Shown here in pieces: positions 61,153 to 64,000 of a DNA stretch of 64,000 nt (position 1 is the stretch's first letter; every line of letters begins with the position of its first letter). The notes under the pieces were generated by a model, which was not told the origin of the DNA, made no database searches, and saw nothing but the letters and a program-made list of their open reading frames with translations. The stretch is from Symbiodinium natans. Taxonomy: Eukaryota > Sar > Dinophyceae > Suessiales > Symbiodiniaceae. The translations under genes and the position numbers were made by a program. The stretch spans positions 147,501-211,500 of the forward strand of contig CAJNDS010002147.1 in NCBI GenBank assembly GCA_905221605.1, written 5' to 3'.

Positions 61153-63086
61153 ATGAGGTGTTGCTTAAAGCAGCTGGAAGAATTGCCGCTGTTTTCGCAG
61201 GAGACCGTAGATCCAGAGTGGGAGCACGTCTGCGAGCGTCTTCGCGCTGCCGTGCAAGACTACTGCACGCAGGAGATCCTGGCTACGGACGCAGTGCAGG
61301 TGGCTGCTCCGCTCTGGAGGACCGTTTTTTTTTTTTTTTTTTCCTTTGGCTGTGCTGTTCGAGGCGTGGTCGCGGACCAGCGGCCTTCCTGCAATCTTTT
61401 ACATAGACTCATTCTATTCTCTGTTGGGAAGCCTGTTGAACAAGCACGTAACCTACGATGCAGCAGGTTTTCCAGTTCGGGCACGGTGCTGGTCGGTGGG
61501 GACCGCGTCTCCGGGGTCTGGGAAAAGCCCGACGCTGGAGCCTCTGAAGGATGCTCTCCTGGAAGTTTTGCGAGAAATGCCTGAACTAGCCCCAGGAACG
61601 GCAGCAGATGGCTTTCATCTTCAACCGGTTGGAACACATGCTGCGGCCGTTGATCGTCTTCGGAGCACGGGAGGGTACCAGTTCATTGGAGCGGGCGAAG
61701 GAGGTCCGGTTTTATGTCCAGCGTGGCCATCGTCAGCAACTTGGACCCAATCAACGCACATTAACTGGCAAAGATATCTTGATGCCGCCACAGGCAGGAC
61801 AGTGTGAGAGACTTGCGAGAAGTGTGCAGCACTGGCGTAGATTAAGGTAGAAAGTAGCGTGGCGTAGCAACGTGCAGCAGCAGCAGCAGCAGCAGCAGTA
61901 GTGCGAGTCTGCAGTAGAGGTTGGTTTTCGTGTTACGTCCGTGGCCAGGTGGAGCAGTACCGTGGGAAACGGCTGTGGATAGGCAGGCTCGGAGGCGAGC
62001 TGCTGTCCAGAATTATAGCCGGGTCTAACTAATGTATTCTGGGGGGGGGGGGGGTCCTTGGTAGCCGGCATACAATCCGGGCTCCCGGAGATGTATGTTT
62101 GGGGGGGGGTCTTATGGGGTCGGCTGATGAGTGTCTGCCAATTCTACAACAAATGGAAGACAAAACTCCCAAGACGAACGTAATAAACCTACCAAACATA
62201 CAATTTGCTGCACTCTCGACTCCCTAGAGCATATTGTATTTTAGGGGGGGGTTTAAAAAGTAGTTAGGGCCGAGTATCGAGAACCCGACAAGCGCAGGCG
62301 CTGAAGACGACAGAACCAATGTGGGGGTGATCGTTCTACAACAGTGCTCACTTCTTTCAAATTGGTGGGCCTGTGCAGAAGACAAGTGCAGCATCGGGCC
62401 TGCCGGAAGGTTTACGTGTTCGTTTGCTTCTGCAGGCGAGCCTGGACTCCCGGCCACAGCAGACTTTGGCACGTGCGTAGTTGTGCCTGTTGTGAAGGCA
62501 TTGTTTCGCTTGGTTCTGCAACACTTGGGTCCACACTCGCCCCCTACCAACGGACAGCCCTTTGCTCGCATGGTCTGCCTGTGCTGAGGGAAAGCAGGCA
62601 GTGTGCGATTTCCGGCTCGTGTGTTCTGATCTGACACGGACAGTGCCTGTGGACGAAACATTTGCGTCCTGCTTAAACACGTCTGGCTACTGGCTTTCCA
62701 GTGTCAGCTTCTGGGCCAGTGTTCTAAGTCAATTGTGGAGGCACGCCCTCGGAAGTGCCGGAGATGAGGTTGTGACGCTAACTCCCACAGTTCCAGCCAA
62801 CTCATTGAAGGTCTCCGTGGCATTTTTCACATATCGTTTCCTGTATGGTGCAGCCGTGTTATCAGCAGATATCAGGCAGAGAAGCTGGACAAAGCAACGA
62901 GGGAACCTCGGGGGCCACAACGATCGCTGGAATTACGCAGCGCTCCTTCTTCTCAAAGGCCCGTGCGGGGTAAGCATCAACGCAACAGTGGCCCACCGAG
63001 CCGGTCCCATGTTCAGGGGCTTCCAGGACAGGACATCCGCAAGCCACGCAGCAGCGGCAAGCGCCTACCGTGCGGCCCCGGAGTAG
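61153..63086 (+). pseudogene. P-loop NTPase gene, DUF3987-like, broken
   Basis: 61153-61320 encodes a helical N-terminal piece (LKQLEELPLFSQETVDPEWE). A T18 run interrupts. The frame at 61346-61807 has a Walker A in SVGTASPGSGKSPTLEPLKD, preceded by HVTYDAAGFPVRARCW, which resembles the ATPase core of DUF3987 proteins (primase-helicase-like). A stop at 61805-61807 is followed by about 500 bases with poly-G and CAG repeats. A piece in the same frame resumes at 62321-62587 (ATADFGTCVVVPVVKALFRL), and another frame at 62562-63086 ends in AALLLLKGPCGVSINATVAH. Whether the interruptions are introns or damage is unclear. It lies wholly between the inverted repeats. Confidence 0.45.
61875..61899. 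repeat. (CAG)n microsatellite
   Basis: About eight uninterrupted GCA/CAG units within the gap of the P-loop gene. Confidence 0.85.
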
Positions 63087-63289
63087 CTGAACAGAAGTCT
63101 CATAGGCGCTAGTGAGCGACTTGCAGTGTGGGCCATGGCATGATGTGACATTCTCACAAGTAAGGCGAACAGGGCGGCCAGCTCGCAGCGAGCTGACAGA
63201 GGCCCAAAGCAGGCAGAGAACAAAAGGAGCGGTTGGCAACCAGGTCCTGACTCTGTGTCAGATCCAGTCCCCTCTTGGGTCGGATCGGT

Positions 63290-63456
63290 CAGAGGGGGAG
63301 GGGGGGGGTTTAGAAGAGAGAGGGGGGGGGGTCAGGAAAGAGAGGGGGGGGGGTCAGGGAAAAGAGGGGAGGGGGCAAAAGAAAGGGGGGGGGGGGGGGG
63401 GGGGTTAGTTAGAAGACAAGGGGGTCAGAAAAAAGAGGGGGGGGGGTCAAAAAAAA
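63290..63456. repeat. Right inverted repeat and polypurine tract
   Basis: Mirror-complement of the left tract: GGGGTCAGAAAAAAGA, G-run, GTCAAAAAAAA at the outer end. Inner part has GGGGGTCAGG units and long G runs. Confidence 0.75.
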
Positions 63457-63473
63457 CTATCCCGACCATGTAA

Positions 63474-64000
63474 CTACCCTAAGAAGCCCTAAACCCGAAA
63501 CCCTAAACCCCAAACCCTCAATCCTAAACCCTTGGATGTTCGGGTTCTTCGCAGGCGCCACAGCTTGGGAGGTTCAGGTCTATGGGGCTTTATTGGCTCG
63601 GTCGGTTTATGAAAGGCTTGTTTGGGTATAGGGGTTTCAAGTGGGTTAGAGGGTTTAGGGTTGACAGAGTAGGGCACGTCGGGCTAAGATAGCCGCTAAA
63701 TAGCCTTAAACCCTGGACCAGACCCTCGGGCCAAAGCCCTAAACGGATTTCACTCTTCCCCCCCGCTTCCCCCCCGCGCGCCCCTCGCGGAGATGCAAGC
63801 GGCTTAGTTCAGGAGACCGGCCGGGCGCGCAGCGACCGCCGGTTCCTGTTGGGATGCACTCCGACAAGGTGAGATCAGCTGGCTCTTGTGCTGCAGGGGT
63901 CTTCGGGTGGAGGGTTGAGGGTGTAAAGTTGAGGGACCGGTTTAGGGTTTGGCGGTTTGGGGTTTGGGTTTAGGGGTTGGAATTTTGGGTTTCGGGTTTG
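63474..64000. other. Array-type sequence resumes; no gene resolved
   Basis: Short CCCTAAA and TTTAGGG stretches reappear just right of the candidate element, with GC-rich unique DNA at 63.73-63.90 kb. No exon with convincing splice sites. Confidence 0.4.

Larger units (their letters stand above)
60522..63473. mobile_element. Candidate DNA element with inverted repeats and 10 bp duplication
   Basis: GACCATGTAA occurs at 60522-60531 and 63464-63473. Just inside lie inverted repeats (60541-60577 and 63420-63456) within polypyrimidine and polypurine subterminal tracts. The 2.9 kb interior holds pieces of a P-loop gene on +. A 9-11 bp duplication is typical of Mutator-like elements, which can also carry captured gene pieces, but no transposase is seen. 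The family assignment is inference, and the homopolymer-rich ends call for caution. Confidence 0.5.

Noticed and set aside
61872-61900. CRISPR-like or regulatory array at the CAG repeat
   Set aside because: A plain trinucleotide microsatellite without spacers.
63112-63473. Gly/Arg-rich ORFs in the polypurine tract
   Set aside because: Artefact of G and A runs; the tract is better explained as the right subterminal repeat of the candidate element.
1-64000. tRNA, rRNA or CRISPR loci
   Set aside because: No cloverleaf with a clear anticodon arm, no rRNA core words and no spacer-repeat array were seen; a covariance-model search would be needed to exclude small RNAs.

Overview
The window reads as nuclear DNA of a symbiodiniacean (Symbiodinium-type) dinoflagellate. 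The main clues are relict dinoflagellate spliced-leader (DinoSL) ends ahead of retroelement sequence, a LINE whose first ORF carries a cytosine-5 DNA methyltransferase domain (a combination described for Symbiodinium), abundant Arabidopsis-type TTTAGGG repeats, and host exons separated by short introns that include GA-AG introns. There is no sign of prokaryotic gene organisation. All coordinates come from reading the sequence; no database search was possible.

Layout. 0.25-0.46 kb: a scrap of copia reverse transcriptase on +. 1.0-8.8 kb: a non-LTR retrotransposon cluster on -, with ORF1 (zinc ribbon plus coiled coil), ORF2 (endonuclease plus reverse transcriptase), relict DinoSL at two 5' ends, and a 1.26 kb direct repeat of the 3' region. 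9.4-10.2 kb: an unplaced 259-codon ORF on -. 10.4-19.6 kb: a Ty1/copia element on - with Gag, protease, integrase, RT and RNase H. It has several frame breaks, an unrelated 700-codon ORF lodged between protease and integrase, and a methyltransferase-like tail after RNase H. 20.4-21.4 kb: a membrane-protein ORF and a following fragment on +. 21.5-22.0 kb: (TA)n-rich DNA.

22-45.7 kb and 56.8-60.4 kb are a different landscape. Dozens of short TTTAGGG and CCCTAAA arrays alternate with 45-160 bp islands that read as + strand exons. At many islands the array to the left is CCCTAAA and the array to the right is TTTAGGG, and at several the 5' splice site lies in the first heptamer (G|GTTTAGGG). The best-resolved gene (38.4-42.8 kb) encodes ankyrin repeats followed by a GNAT acetyltransferase. 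Its first nine exons join in frame.

45.7-56.8 kb: an 11 kb LINE on +, inserted in a TTTAGGG array that is itself the start of an intron. ORF1 (DNMT) and ORF2 (endonuclease, RT, RNase H) share one reading frame interrupted by a single TGA. 60.5-63.5 kb: a candidate DNA mobile element with 37 bp inverted repeats and a 10 bp flanking duplication, carrying pieces of a P-loop (DUF3987-like) gene.

How the parts relate. The left third is a retroelement graveyard with frame breaks. The right two thirds are host genes whose introns are built from telomere-like repeats and foldback sequences, and these arrays serve as landing sites for a DNMT-bearing LINE. Three separate links to RNA processing or DNA methylation recur: trans-spliced leaders on a LINE, methyltransferase domains on two retroelement classes, and repeat-made splice sites.
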